From NCBI RefSeq assembly GCF_009646335.1, contig NZ_WJBU01000011.1, positions 1-64,000 on the forward strand: a stretch of 64,000 bases of DNA. Direction: 5' to 3'. Source of the stretch: Caenimonas koreensis DSM 17982. Lineage in GTDB: Bacteria; Pseudomonadota; Gammaproteobacteria; Burkholderiales; Burkholderiaceae_C. The position numbers were made by a program, and so were the translations under genes. How positions within the stretch are numbered: the stretch's first letter is position 1; each line of letters opens with the position of its first letter. Shown here piece after piece: positions 17,719 to 29,700 of the stretch. The notes under the pieces are model-generated. The model did not search any database and was not told the origin of the DNA. It was given only the letters and a program-made list of their open reading frames with translations.

Positions 17719-20700
17719 TCAGAAATCGACAGCCCACGGCTTGACTCCAACCGCTTCCACAGTGGGCACGGGGAAACTGGAATCCGACCCCAATTCCTCG
17801 CTCGACCCCAATTCCTCGCTCGACCCCAATTCCTCGCTGGACGGCCCAGCTTCTCCTTGACCTTCGGGCAGGCGCCGCTCGCCGACATTCAGGTAGCCAT
17901 ACATCAGGTCGCCGTTTTGCTCGACGTTGTAGTCGTCGCCAAGACCTATCAGGTGCCCCATCTCATGCATGACGACAGTCAGCAGGTCCATCCGGCCGGC
18001 TGCTTGCGATGACGGGTCCGCGACAAGCGTTGCGCCCGTCGCAGCATGAGTGAACTCTGCGTCGTCAGAAGGCTGCGCGTCGATGTACCAGCCGCGGCCG
18101 GCCGCATCGACGTCCAGCATGACAGTCAGGCCGTCGCCCTGTCCGAGGCTGAGTCCGGAAAGGTCGCCGATCAAGAATGTTGCGGCGCGAAGGACGGCCG
18201 ACTGGTCTGCGCTGAGGCCAGCCGCTTCCCATCGATGGAACGCCGCTGTGACCGCATCCTCGAGTTGCGCCGGGGTGAGGTCTGTCAATGGCGGCAGGGC
18301 ATGGTCGGACGCAGTGCCTTCGAAGCCCGCAAGCATGGGCAGCGGAGGTGTTGGCGGCAAAGACGGCAACAGCACCAAACCGTTCGCAATCACCGTGACA
18401 CTTGCGCCGAGAATTTCGGTCCCATGCGCGTTCGGATTGTTTGCCGCCAACACAGTGGCCACCGCCGTTCCAATTGACTGTGAACCAGCAGCCAGCTCCG
18501 CTTGCGAGGTCGCATCCTCGCGAACGCGCACGCCAACCACCCCGCCCGGTTGCCCATTCGGGAAATCGACGCTGTTCGAGCGGACGTCGAAATGCCCTGT
18601 GGCGCCGTTGCGCGCCTGGACCACGATCGCAGTCACGCCGCCGACACTGTCTGTGACATGGACGATGTTGTTGGTCACGGTCGCATCGTAGTTGGGTGTC
18701 CTGCTTGCATCCGGGGCGTCCACGAGGATGCCGCGGGAGACACCACCCGTTGAATTCTCATTGACGGTATTGCTGTCGATGAGAAGGCGCGCTTCTGAGA
18801 TGACGCCCGTCGTGCTGCTCATGAACGCGATGATCGCGTGATTTGTCGACGCCGCAGGCTGGGTGACGGTGTTGCCGGAAATCGTCGCCTGGAGGAGCGA
18901 ACTGGCGCTTGCGTTGCCGGGGGTCTGCCCGACAAAAATACCGACGCCACCAAAGCCCGTCACGGTGTTGTTGGAAACGAGCGTCGTCAGGTCGCCATTG
19001 CTCCCGTTGGAGAGCACGATCCCTTCGTTGCCCTGCGTTCCGCGCGTGACGATGTTGTTGCTGACGATCAGGTTGAGTGACGAGTTATCGTTGGCCGCGG
19101 CCTGGATGCCCTGCGACTTGTTGTTGTAGAAATTGTTGTTGTCGATCTTGATCGATCCGCTCGCGGTCCCCTGAAGCTCGATCTGGATGCCGTCGCCGCC
19201 GAAGGCCACGGTGTTGTCGTGGATGTCGGAGTTCTGGATGGTGAGATTGAACGAGCCGGACTGCCCATAGACCTCGATGGTGTGCTCGATCGCGCCGCTC
19301 ACATCGACATTGTCGATCAAGGAATTGCCTGAGAGGCCGTTGGCGCCAGAAGGGTTGCTTGTGCCGAGCGTGATTGCGCCTTCGGTGGGGCCTGAGGCGT
19401 TGCCGACGGTGCCACTGATCGTGCTGTTGGTGAGCGAAAGGCTGTTGACAGAGAGGCCACGGATACCGCTGTTATCGAAGTTTTGCAGCAGCAGCCCGTT
19501 GAGCTGTACGTCAAACGTGCTGTTCAGGAAAATACCGTTACCGGTGGTTGTCGCGCCATCCGCGCCGGTCTTGCTCGATATCACGCCGCCGCCTGTCGCG
19601 CCGACGTTGGTGCCGTTGCCCGTGACATGCAGGCCACCGGACGAGCCGGTTGTGTCGAGGATGATGCCTGTTGCACTGCCTCCGCTGGAGCTGATGCTCT
19701 GGAACGTCACGTCATTCGCACCGATGGTGGTGTTCGAGATGTTGAGCGCGGTTGCCGAACCGGACGAGATGGTGTTGCCTGTTCCCTGGACGACCACTGT
19801 GCCGCCCCCACTTGCGGAAAAGCCGGAACCGCCTGCACTGGCGATGTCCAGGCCGTTGCCGGAGGCGTTGAATGTCAGCGTGCCGCTGTTGCCGCTGAGG
19901 TTGACGCCGGCACCGCCGGTTGTGTCGACCGAAATCTGCGAGCCTGTGAAGTTGAAGCCGGCGCTGCTTGTCGCGATCGAAATGCCCGTCCCGGAAGTCG
20001 TATCGATGTCAAGCGTGCCGCTGAAATTCACGGTGCCGGCCGTGTCGCTGATCTGAATCGCATTGGCGGTGCCGGTGTTGTAGGTGTTGTTGCCGGAAAA
20101 GGTGATCGTGCCACCGGCCACGTCGTCGATGAAGACACCTGTGCCGTTGCCTCCACCCGTGTGCGAAACAGTGTTGGAGAACGTGATATTGCCGGACACA
20201 CGGTCTTCGATGTCCACTGCGCGGACCGTGCCCGTGGTACTCACCGTGCCGCCGTAGGAAATCACCACCGCGCCGCCCGTGTTGGCGCCGCCTGCGCCAT
20301 CGCCCACGAGGAAGCCGGTCCCGGTGGATCCGGAAATACTGCCCGCCGTCACGGTGAACGACCCCGTGAGCGCAGTGCCCGTGGCCGCAAGCTGGATGCC
20401 TTGCTGCGACGACCCCGTCGACGACAGGTTGTCGATCGTCACCGTCAGCGCGCCGCCCTGGTCGATGTCCACCGCCATGCCGCTGCCGGAGATGTCGATG
20501 TCGTTCATGACCAGCGTGCCGACGGTCGCGCCGCCGTCACTCACAGCCGTCTGGCTGCCCAGCGTCGTCGCCACATTCAGGCCTGTGACCGTATTGCCCG
20601 ATGCGAGATCGATACCATGCTGGCTCGCCCCCGTCACCGAGATTGTCGGCGCCGTGCCGGCCGATCCGATCGTCACGACGGCGCCCGTTACCGGGTTGGT

Positions 20701-23700
20701 GAACGAGAGCGTCTGGCCCTGGCCATAGAGCAGTTCGCCATTCACCAGGTTGATGCCGTCGGCTTCCGAATACGTGCCACTGCCTGTCTTCAGGTAGACG
20801 TAATCGCCCGTCCCGTCGGCAGCCGTGGTGTTGAAGTCGTTGATCGTCTTGAATGGCGAGGCAATCGTGCCCGCACCCCCGGTGCCGCCACCCGTGTTGT
20901 CGATGATGAAGACCTGCGGGATGACGCCGATGGAGATGGTGTCGGAGTCGGTCAGGATGCCGCCCGTGCCCTCGTTGCCGAGGTCGGAGGTGTTGATCTG
21001 CACGGTGGCCGTACCGTTGAAGCCGTCGGTGCTCTTGAAGACCAGCGACGACAGCGTGTTGTTGACGTCGGTGATGGTGCCCTGGATCGTGACGGAGCCG
21101 GAACCGTTCGAGCCGGCCGTGATGCTGGCAGCGCCAGAGAGCGTGAGCGTCGAACCGCCGTTGGTCGTCACGACCTGCACCTGCACATTGGCCGGTGCCG
21201 CGTCCAGGTCGGCGATCGAGATGCCGCCGACGGCGAAGTTCGTGTTCGACATCGCCGTGCCCAGCGATGCATTCGCCGGCACTGTGTTCACGGGCCCGTC
21301 GTTCACGGCTGTCACGTTCACCGTCGCCGTGGTCGAGCCATCCTGGTCCCCGCCGTTGGCCGTGCCGTCACCGTCGACGACGGTATACGTGATGGTGCGT
21401 GCGAGCGCGGACGGGTCGTCCGATGTGTTGGAGAAGGTGATCACGCGCTCGAGCGCCTGCACCGCAGCCGGCGTCGCGTTGCCGTTCAGGCTCACGACCA
21501 GGTTGGCGCCGTTTACACCGCCGCTGAATGTGCCGATCGTGGTGCCGCCGAAGGTGACGTTGGCGCCGCTGGTGCCGATCTGGCCGGCTCCCACGCCCTG
21601 GTCGATGATGGCCAGCTGGTCCGCCGCCGTGCCGTTGGCGGTGAAGCCCACGGTGAGCGAGCCGCCATTGAAGTCGGCCGAGTCGACGTCGGTCACGGTG
21701 GCCGCGCTCGAAATCACCGCCGCAGCGCCGTTCTCGGTGTAACCCAGCGTGCCGCCGCCGCCGAGCACCGGTGCGTCGTTCACCGGGGTGACGTTGACTG
21801 TCGCGGTGGCAGTGCCATCCTGGTCGCCACCGTTGGCCGTGCCGTCGCCGTCCACCACCGTGTAGGTCAGCGTTCGCGCCGCGGTTGACGGGTTGTCCGA
21901 GGTGTTGGAGAAGGTGATGACACGCTCGAGCGCCTGCACGGCTGCCGCCGTCGCGGCCGCGCTGTTGAAGGTGATCACCAGGTTCGAGCCGTTGGCACCG
22001 CCGGCGAAAGTGCCGATAGTCGTGCCGCCGAACGTCACGTTCGCGCCGCTCGTGCCGATCTGGCCGGCGCCCACGCCCTGGTTGATGATGCCCAGCTGGT
22101 CGGCCGCCGTGCCGTTGGCCGTGAAGCCGACGGTGAGCGAGCCGCCGTTGAAGTCGGCCGAGTCGACGTCCGATACGGTGCCTGAAGACGCGATCGCCGC
22201 GGCAGCACCGTTCTCGGTGTAGCCAAGCACTGCGGCAGCCGTGCTGATGACGGGTGCATCGTTGACGGGCGTGACCGTGATGTTCTTGGTCGAGCCGGCA
22301 CTGTTCGTCGTGCCGTCGTTCACGACGAAATTGACCGTCTTGGTCGTGGTCGGCGTATCGCTCGTCCCGGAGTACTGGATGGAGCGCAGCGCCGCTTCGT
22401 AGTTGGCGAGCGTGTCCGTGCCGGTCAGCGTGAGGACGCCGGTGCCCGCGACGTAGTTGCCGCTGATGTTCGCCGTGTTCGTGAAGCTCAGCGTGTCGCC
22501 GGCCTGGAAGCCCACCGAGATGCTGATGGTGGCGCCGGTGATCGTGGTGTTGTCGACGTCGGACACCGTGACGCCACTGTCGATCGTGACGGCCGCCGCC
22601 TGTTCGATATACGCCGTGCTGCCGCCGCTGGCCGTGGCCACCGGCGCGTCGTTGCTCGCCGTGACATTCACGGTGGCCGTGGAGCTGGCGGTCGAAGTCC
22701 CGCCGTCGCCGTCGTTCAGCGCGAACGTCAGGGTGCGCGCAAGCGTCGAGGGATTGTCCGAACTGTTCGAATAGGCGATCGCGCGGGTCAAGGCCTGTAC
22801 TGCCGCAGGCGTTGCGTTCGCGGTCGTGAAGGTCACGACCAGGTCCGATCCGTTCGTGCCCCCGGTATAGGTGCCGATGCCGAGGCCGCCATTGCTGATG
22901 TTTCCGCCGGCCACCGTGATGCCGCCCCCCGAGAGGATGGTCAACTGGTCGGCCGCGGTGCCGTTCGCCGTGAAGCTGACGGTGAGCGAGCCGCCACTGA
23001 AGTCGGTCGAGTCGATGTCGCTCACCGTGGCGGCGCCCGCGATGACGGCGGCTGCGCCGTTCTCGGTGTAGGCGAGCACTGCCGCGCCGGTGCTGATCGA
23101 GGGCGCGTCGTTCACATTGGTGACGTTGATGGTGGCCGTGGTCGAACCGGTGTCGGTGCCGCCGTCGCCGTCGACGATGGTGTAGGTGACTGTGCGGGGC
23201 AGTGCCGAAGGGTTCTCCGACGTGCTGGCGAACGTGATGGCCCGGGTCAGCGCCTGCACCGCGGCCGGCGTGGCGGCCGCGCTGTTCAAGGTGATCACCA
23301 GGTTGGCGCCGTTCGCGCCGCCCGCGAAAGTGCCGATGGTCGTGCCGGCAAATGTGACGTTGGCGCCGCTCACGCCGATCTGGCCCGCACCGATGCCGTC
23401 GTTGCTGATCGAAAGCTGGTCGGTGGCCGTGCCGTTGGCGGTCAAGCCTACTGTGAGCGAGCCGCCGTTGAATTCGCCCGAGTCGGGGTCCACGACCGTG
23501 ATGGCCGGCGAGATCTTGGCCGCGGCGCCGTTCTCGGTGTAGCCGAGGGTTCCGCCGTTGGCGACCACGGGCGCGTCGTTGCTGGCTGCCACGCTCACCG
23601 AGGAGGTGACGGTGTTGCTCAGGTTGTTCACGCCCTGGCCGTCGTTGACCTGGAACGTCACCGTGCGCGCGGTGGTGGCCGGCGTGTCGCTGGTGTTGTT

Positions 23701-26700
23701 GTACGTCACCGAGCGCAGGGCCGACTGGTAGTTGGCCAGCGTGTCGGTGCCGCTGAGCGTGAGCACGCCCGAGACGGGGTTGTAGCTGCCGGTGATGGAG
23801 GCCGTGTTGCTGAACGCCAGCACGTCCTCGCTGGCGTTGAAGTTGCCCGTGATCGAGACCGTAGCGCCGGCCAGGGTCGAGGTGTCGGGGTCGCCCAGCG
23901 CGAGCGTGCTGTGGACCGCAACCGCAGCCGAGTTCTCCACAAAAGAGGCGTTGCCTGTGTTGGCGAGCACCGGAGCGGAGTTGATTTCCGTGACGGCAAT
24001 GGCCTTGGTCTGCGTCGTGCTGTTCGCCGCGCCATCGTTCACCGTGTACGAGATGGTGCGGCTAGGTCCGGGGGTTACGCTGGTGGAGTCGAAGGTGACG
24101 GCGTGCAGCGCGGCTTCCCATTCGGCCAGCGTCGCGGTGGCGCCCGCCGACGTGAGGCTCAGCGTGCCCGTGCCCGCGTTCCAGTTGGCGATGGCGATGT
24201 TGCCCATGCCGGCGGTGTTGGCGAATTCGAGCAGGTCTTCGCCGTTGTGGCCCGCGGTGATCTGGATCGTGGCGCTGGCCAGGGTCGTGTTGTCCACGTC
24301 GGACAGCGTCAACGTCGTGTCGATGGCGACTGCCGCGCCGCCTTCAGTGAAGGCCGCGCTGCCGCCGCTGGTGACGACGACAGGCGCGTCATTGACGGCC
24401 GTAACGGTGATGGCCGCCGTGTCGGTGGACGTCGAGAAAGCGGTGCCGCCGCCGTTGGACGTGGTGTCGCCGAGCCCACCGTTGCTGCCGCTGGAGCCGT
24501 CCCAGGCGCGGAAGGTGATGGCTGCATTGATGGTTCCATTGAAATCCGCGTTCGGCTGGAAGTAGATGCGCGTGTTCGCGTCGGCGGTGAGCAAGCGAGC
24601 GCTGCCTGCGCTGACGGCGCCCAGGGCGCTCCAGTTGGCGCCGTTGTCGACCGAGAAGAACCACGAGCCGTTGCTGTCGGCGGCCGTGACGGCAATGCCG
24701 GTCGGCGGGCCGTCCACATCCGAGACGTTGTCGAGGCCGCCGCCGCCGGCCAGGTCGACGAGCGCAGTGACCGCAGTGCCGACGGCGCCTACGGGGGCGC
24801 CCGGGTCTTCGCTGATTGTCGCGAGCACGGGCGTCATGCTGCTGTCCAGGATGGGCGCGTCGTTCACCGCATTGACGACGAGCGAGGCGGTGTCGCTTGC
24901 AGAGGAGAACGCCGTGATGCCGCCATTGACAGAGGCATCGGCCGTGGCGCCGTTGGTGCCGGACGTGGTGTCCCACACCCGGAAGGTCAGCGCGTTCGAC
25001 AGCGTGCCGTTCACGTCGAGCCCCGGCTGGTAGTAAACGAGCGCGCTCGCATTGAGCAGCAGCGCCGTGCTGTCGCTCAGGCCGCCCGGCGCCACGCTCC
25101 AGGAGGAGCCGCCGTTCAGCGAGTAGTGGAGCGTGCCGCCCGCGGCGACGCCGGTGATGGCCACGCCCTTGGAGGCGCCTGCGTCCACGTCGGCCAGGTT
25201 GTCCAGCGAGGACCCGCCCGCGGTGAAGTCGACCAGCGCGGAGACCGGCGTGCCCACCGCACCGGTCGGCACGCCCGGGTCTTCATTGATTGCGTTGAGC
25301 GTGGGCGACTTCGAGGCGTCGAGTACCGGGGCATCATTCACGGCGTTCACGGTGATCGAGGCCGTGTCGGTGCCGCTGGAATAGGCCGTGCTGCCGCCGC
25401 CCGCGCCCGGATTGGCCGTGCCGCCGTTGGTGCCGGTGGAGCCGTCCCATGCGCGGAACGTGATGGCCGTACCAATTGCCCCGTTGAAGTCCGCGTTGGG
25501 CTGGAAGTAGATGCGGGTATTCGCATCGGCAGCGAGCAGGCGCGCGTTGCTGGCGCTGACCGCGCCCAGGCTGCTCCAGGTACTGCCGTTATTGGTCGAA
25601 TAGAACCATGAGCCGTTGCTGTCCGCGGCTGTCACGGCGATGCCCAGGGCCGGGCCGTCGGGGTCGCTGTCGTTGTCCAGCCCGCCACCGCCGGTGAGGT
25701 CGATGAGTGACGAGATGAGCGTGCCCACCGCGCCACTTGGGGTGCCGGTGTCTTCGCTGATCGTGACCAGCACCGGCGAGGCGCCTGCGTTGAGCACCGG
25801 CGCGTCGTTCACCGCTGTCACCGTGATGGCGGCGGTGTCACTCGCTGACGAGAAAGCGGTGGTGCCGCCATTCGATGCCGTGCTGGCGGTGCCACCGTTC
25901 GTGCCCGTGAAGCCATCCCAGGCGCGGAAGGTGAGTGCCGAGGCAAGCGTGCCGTTGAAGTCAGTGTTCGGCCGGAAGTAGATGCGCGTGCTGCCGTTGG
26001 CGGAGAGCAGGAGCGATGTGGAGCTCGACACCGCCGGGAAGGCGCTCCAGTTCGTGCCGCCGTTGGTCGAATAGAACCAGCTGCCAGTGCTGTCCGCCGC
26101 CGTGATAGCGATGCCCACCGCGGGGCCGTCGAAGTCGGCGAAGTTGTCGTTGCCGCCGCCGCCGGCCACGTCGACCAGCGACGAGACGAGCGTGCCCACG
26201 GCGCCCGACGCAGCGCCCGGGTCTTCGCTGACGGTGCCCAGCGCGAGTGCGAGTGTGTTGTCCAGCACCGGCGCGTCGTTCACTGGCGTCACGTCGATGT
26301 TGCGCGTGGCCGTGTTGCTGTCCAGCGCGCCGTCGTTCACCGACCACGAAATGGTCTTGCTCGTGACCGGTGCGGGCTGCGTGGACGAGAAAGTGATCGA
26401 GCGCAGGAACGACTGGTAGTTGGCGACCGTGTCGTGGCCCGTCAGCGTGAGCACACCCGTGCCTGAGTTGTAGCTGCCGCTGATGTTGGCCGTATTGCTG
26501 AAGTTCAGCAGGTCGCCCGCCTGGAAGCCGGCGCTGATGCTGATCGTGGCGCTCTCCAGGTGCGTGTCGTCGACGTCGGACGTGGTGAGCGTGGTGTCGA
26601 ACGCTACCGCTGCGCCGCCTTCGGTGTAGGCCGCGTTGCCGCCGCTGGCCGCGGTGGCGGGCGCGTCGTTGACGGCCGCGACATTGATCGTCGAGGTGGC

Positions 26701-29700
26701 TGAGCCGGTGTCGTTGCCGCCCAGCGCAGTGCCGTCACCATCGACCAGCGTGAAGGTGACCGTGCGCGATGCCGTCGAAGGGTTGTCCGAGTTGTTGGCG
26801 TAGGTGATTTCCCGCGTCAGGGCCTGCACGGCCGCCGGCGTTGCCGAGCTGTTCAGGGTGACGACGAGGCTGCTGCCGTTGGCGCCGCCGGTGAAAGTGC
26901 CGATGGCCGTGCCGCCGTAGGTGACGTTTGCGCCGCTCACGCCGATCTGGCCAGCGCCCGTGCCAACGTTGCGGATGGCCAGCTGGTCTTCGGCGGCGCC
27001 ATTCGCCGTGAAGGCGGCGGCGAGCGTGCCGCCCGCGAAGTTGGCGGAGTCGGGATCGACAACCGAGGTGACCGATGTGATCACGCAAGCGGCGTCATTT
27101 TCGGTGTAGTTGAGCGTGGAGCCCGGGTTGAGCGCCGGCGGGTCATTCACCGGCGTGATGTCGATGCCGCGCGAGACAGTGTTGCTGTCCAGCGAGCCGT
27201 CGTTGACGGTCCACGACACGGTCTTGGTGCTGGCCGGGTCGTCGTTGGAGGTTGCGAACGTGATCGACTGCAGCGCCGCTGCGTAGGCTGCCTTCGTATC
27301 GGTGCCCGTGAGCGTCAGCACGCCCGTGCCAGCGTTGTAGCTGCCGGTGATGTTGGCGGTGTCCACGAAGACGAGGTTGTCGCCGGCCTGGAAATTGGCA
27401 CTGATCGAGATGGTGGCGCTTTCCAGGTTGGTGTCGTCCGGGTCGCTGGCACCTGCTGCGCTGTCAATGAACGGGCCCGCGCCGCCTTCGGTGTAGGCTG
27501 CGCTGCCGACGCTTGCCGAAGTGAGCGGCGCGTCGTTCACCGGCGTGACGTTGATCGTCGCGGTGGTCATGCCCGTGTCGTTGCCGCCGAGGGCCGTGCC
27601 GTCACCGTCCACCAGCGTGAAGGTCACGGTGCGCGAGGCGCCTGAAGGGTCATCGGAGCTGTTGAAGTAGGTGACGTTGTCGCCCAGCGCCTGCACCGCC
27701 GCTGGCGTGGCGCTGGCGTTCAGGGCGATGACAAGGTCAGCACCGTTAGCGCCGCCTGAAACGGTACCTATGACCGTGCCGCCATAGGTGACATTGCTTC
27801 CCGACACCCCGATCTGGCCGGCGCCGGTGCCGACGTTACGCACAGCCAGCTGGTCCTGGGCCGCGCCGTTGGCAGTGAAGCCGGCGGTGAGCGAGCCGCC
27901 CGCGAAGTTGACCGAGTCCGCGTCGGTGACGGTCGTGCCCGTGCCGATGACCGTCGCGGTGTCGTTCTCGATGTAGTTGAGCGTCGCGCCACTGCTGATG
28001 ACCGGCGGGTCGTTCACCGGCGTGACGTCGATGACGCGCGTGGAGGTGTTGCTGTCCAGTGCGCCGTCGTTGACGGTCCACGAGATCGTGCGCGTGGCAG
28101 CCGGATCGTCGTTCGTGGTCGAGAACGTGATCGATTGCAGGGCTGCCTGGTAGGCAGCCTTGGTGTCCGTGCCGCTGAGCGTGAGCACGCCCGTGCCGGC
28201 GTTGTACGAGCCGGTGATGGTGGCGGTGTCGACGTACACGAGGATGTCGCCGGCCTGGAAGTTGCCGCTGATGCTGATCGTGGCCGACTCGAAGTTCGTG
28301 TCGTCGAAGTCGCTCACGGTGGGCGTCGCGTCGATCGCAGCAGCGGCGCCGCCTTCGGTGTACGCCGCATTGCCCGACGTCGCCGTGGTGACGGGCGCGT
28401 CATTCACGGCCGTGACGTAGATGGTCGATGTTGTCGTGCCGGTATCGAAGCCGCCCAGCGCAACGCCATCGCCGTCGACCAGCGTGTAGGTCAGGGTGCG
28501 CGTTGCCTCGGAAGGGTTCTCGGACGTGTTGAAGTAGGTGATGTTCCGCGACAGCGCTTGCACCGCCGCCGGCGTCGCCGAGCTGTTCAGCGTGATGACG
28601 AGGTTGGTGCCGGCCGTGCCGCCGGTGAAGGTGCCGATGGTGGTGCCGCCGTACGACACGTTCGCGCCGCTCACGCCGATCTCGCCGGCGCCGGTGCCCT
28701 GGTTGCGGATCGCCAGCTCGTCTTCGGCCGCGCCATTGGCGGTGAAGGCGGCGGTAAGCGTGCCGCCCGCGAAGTTGGGCGAGTCCACATCGCTCACGAG
28801 CATCACGCTGGCGATGGTGGCCGGGGCGTCGTTCTCGGTGTAGCCGAGCGTATCGCCCAGCGTGTCGATCACCGGCGCGTCATTGACTGGCGTGACGGTG
28901 ATCGTGGTGGTCCTGGGCGCGCTGTTGCCGATGCCGTCGTTGACGACCCAGGTGATCGTCTTGGTCGCGGGCGGGTTGTCGCTGGTGCCGCTGAACGTGA
29001 TCGACTCCAGCGCCAGCTGGTAGGCGGCCACCGTGTCGGTGCCGCTCAACGTGAGCACGCCAGTGGCCGCGTTGTAGGAGCCGGTGATGGTGGCCGTGTC
29101 GGCGAAAACGAGGTTGTCGCCTGATTCGAAGCCCGCCGTGATACTGATGGTGGCGCTGGCCATGTTGGGCGTCTCGGCGTCGGTCACCGTGATGCCGGCA
29201 TCGATCGTTGTCGCGGCCGCCTGCTCCTGGTAGGCAGAGTTGCTTGCCGTGGGCGTGACGATCGGCACGTCGTTCACGTTGGTGATGTTGATGGTCGCCG
29301 TGGTCGTGCCCGTGTCGGCGCCGCCCAGGGCCACGCCGTCGCCATCGACCAGCGTGAAGGTCACCGTGCGCGCCAGTGAGGAGGGGTTTTCCGACACGTT
29401 GGCGTAGGTGATGTTGCGCAGGAGCGCCTGCACAGCAGCCGGCGTGGCCGAGGAAGTGAGGGTGATCGTGAGCGGTGCGCCGTTCGCGCCACCGCTCGCG
29501 TTGCCGATGACGACACCGCCATAGGTGATGGTCCCGGCCGAAGCACCGATCTCGCCACCGCCCGTGCCCTGGTTGCGCACGGCCAGCTGGTCTTGCGCCG
29601 CGCCATTGGCCGTGAATGCCACCGACAGGCTGCCACCGGCGAAATTGGCCGAGTCGGCGTCAGCCACTGTTCCCGCCGGCACGATCACGGTGGCCGCATC

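Noticed and set aside
19483..21888. Long plus-strand open frame (801 codons) opposite the giant gene, and several similar ones at 23911-25611 and 28135-29124
   Set aside because: They are antisense to the repeat array; composition is Arg/Ala/Gly-rich with no domain, and the length comes from high GC and codon bias of the real minus-strand gene.
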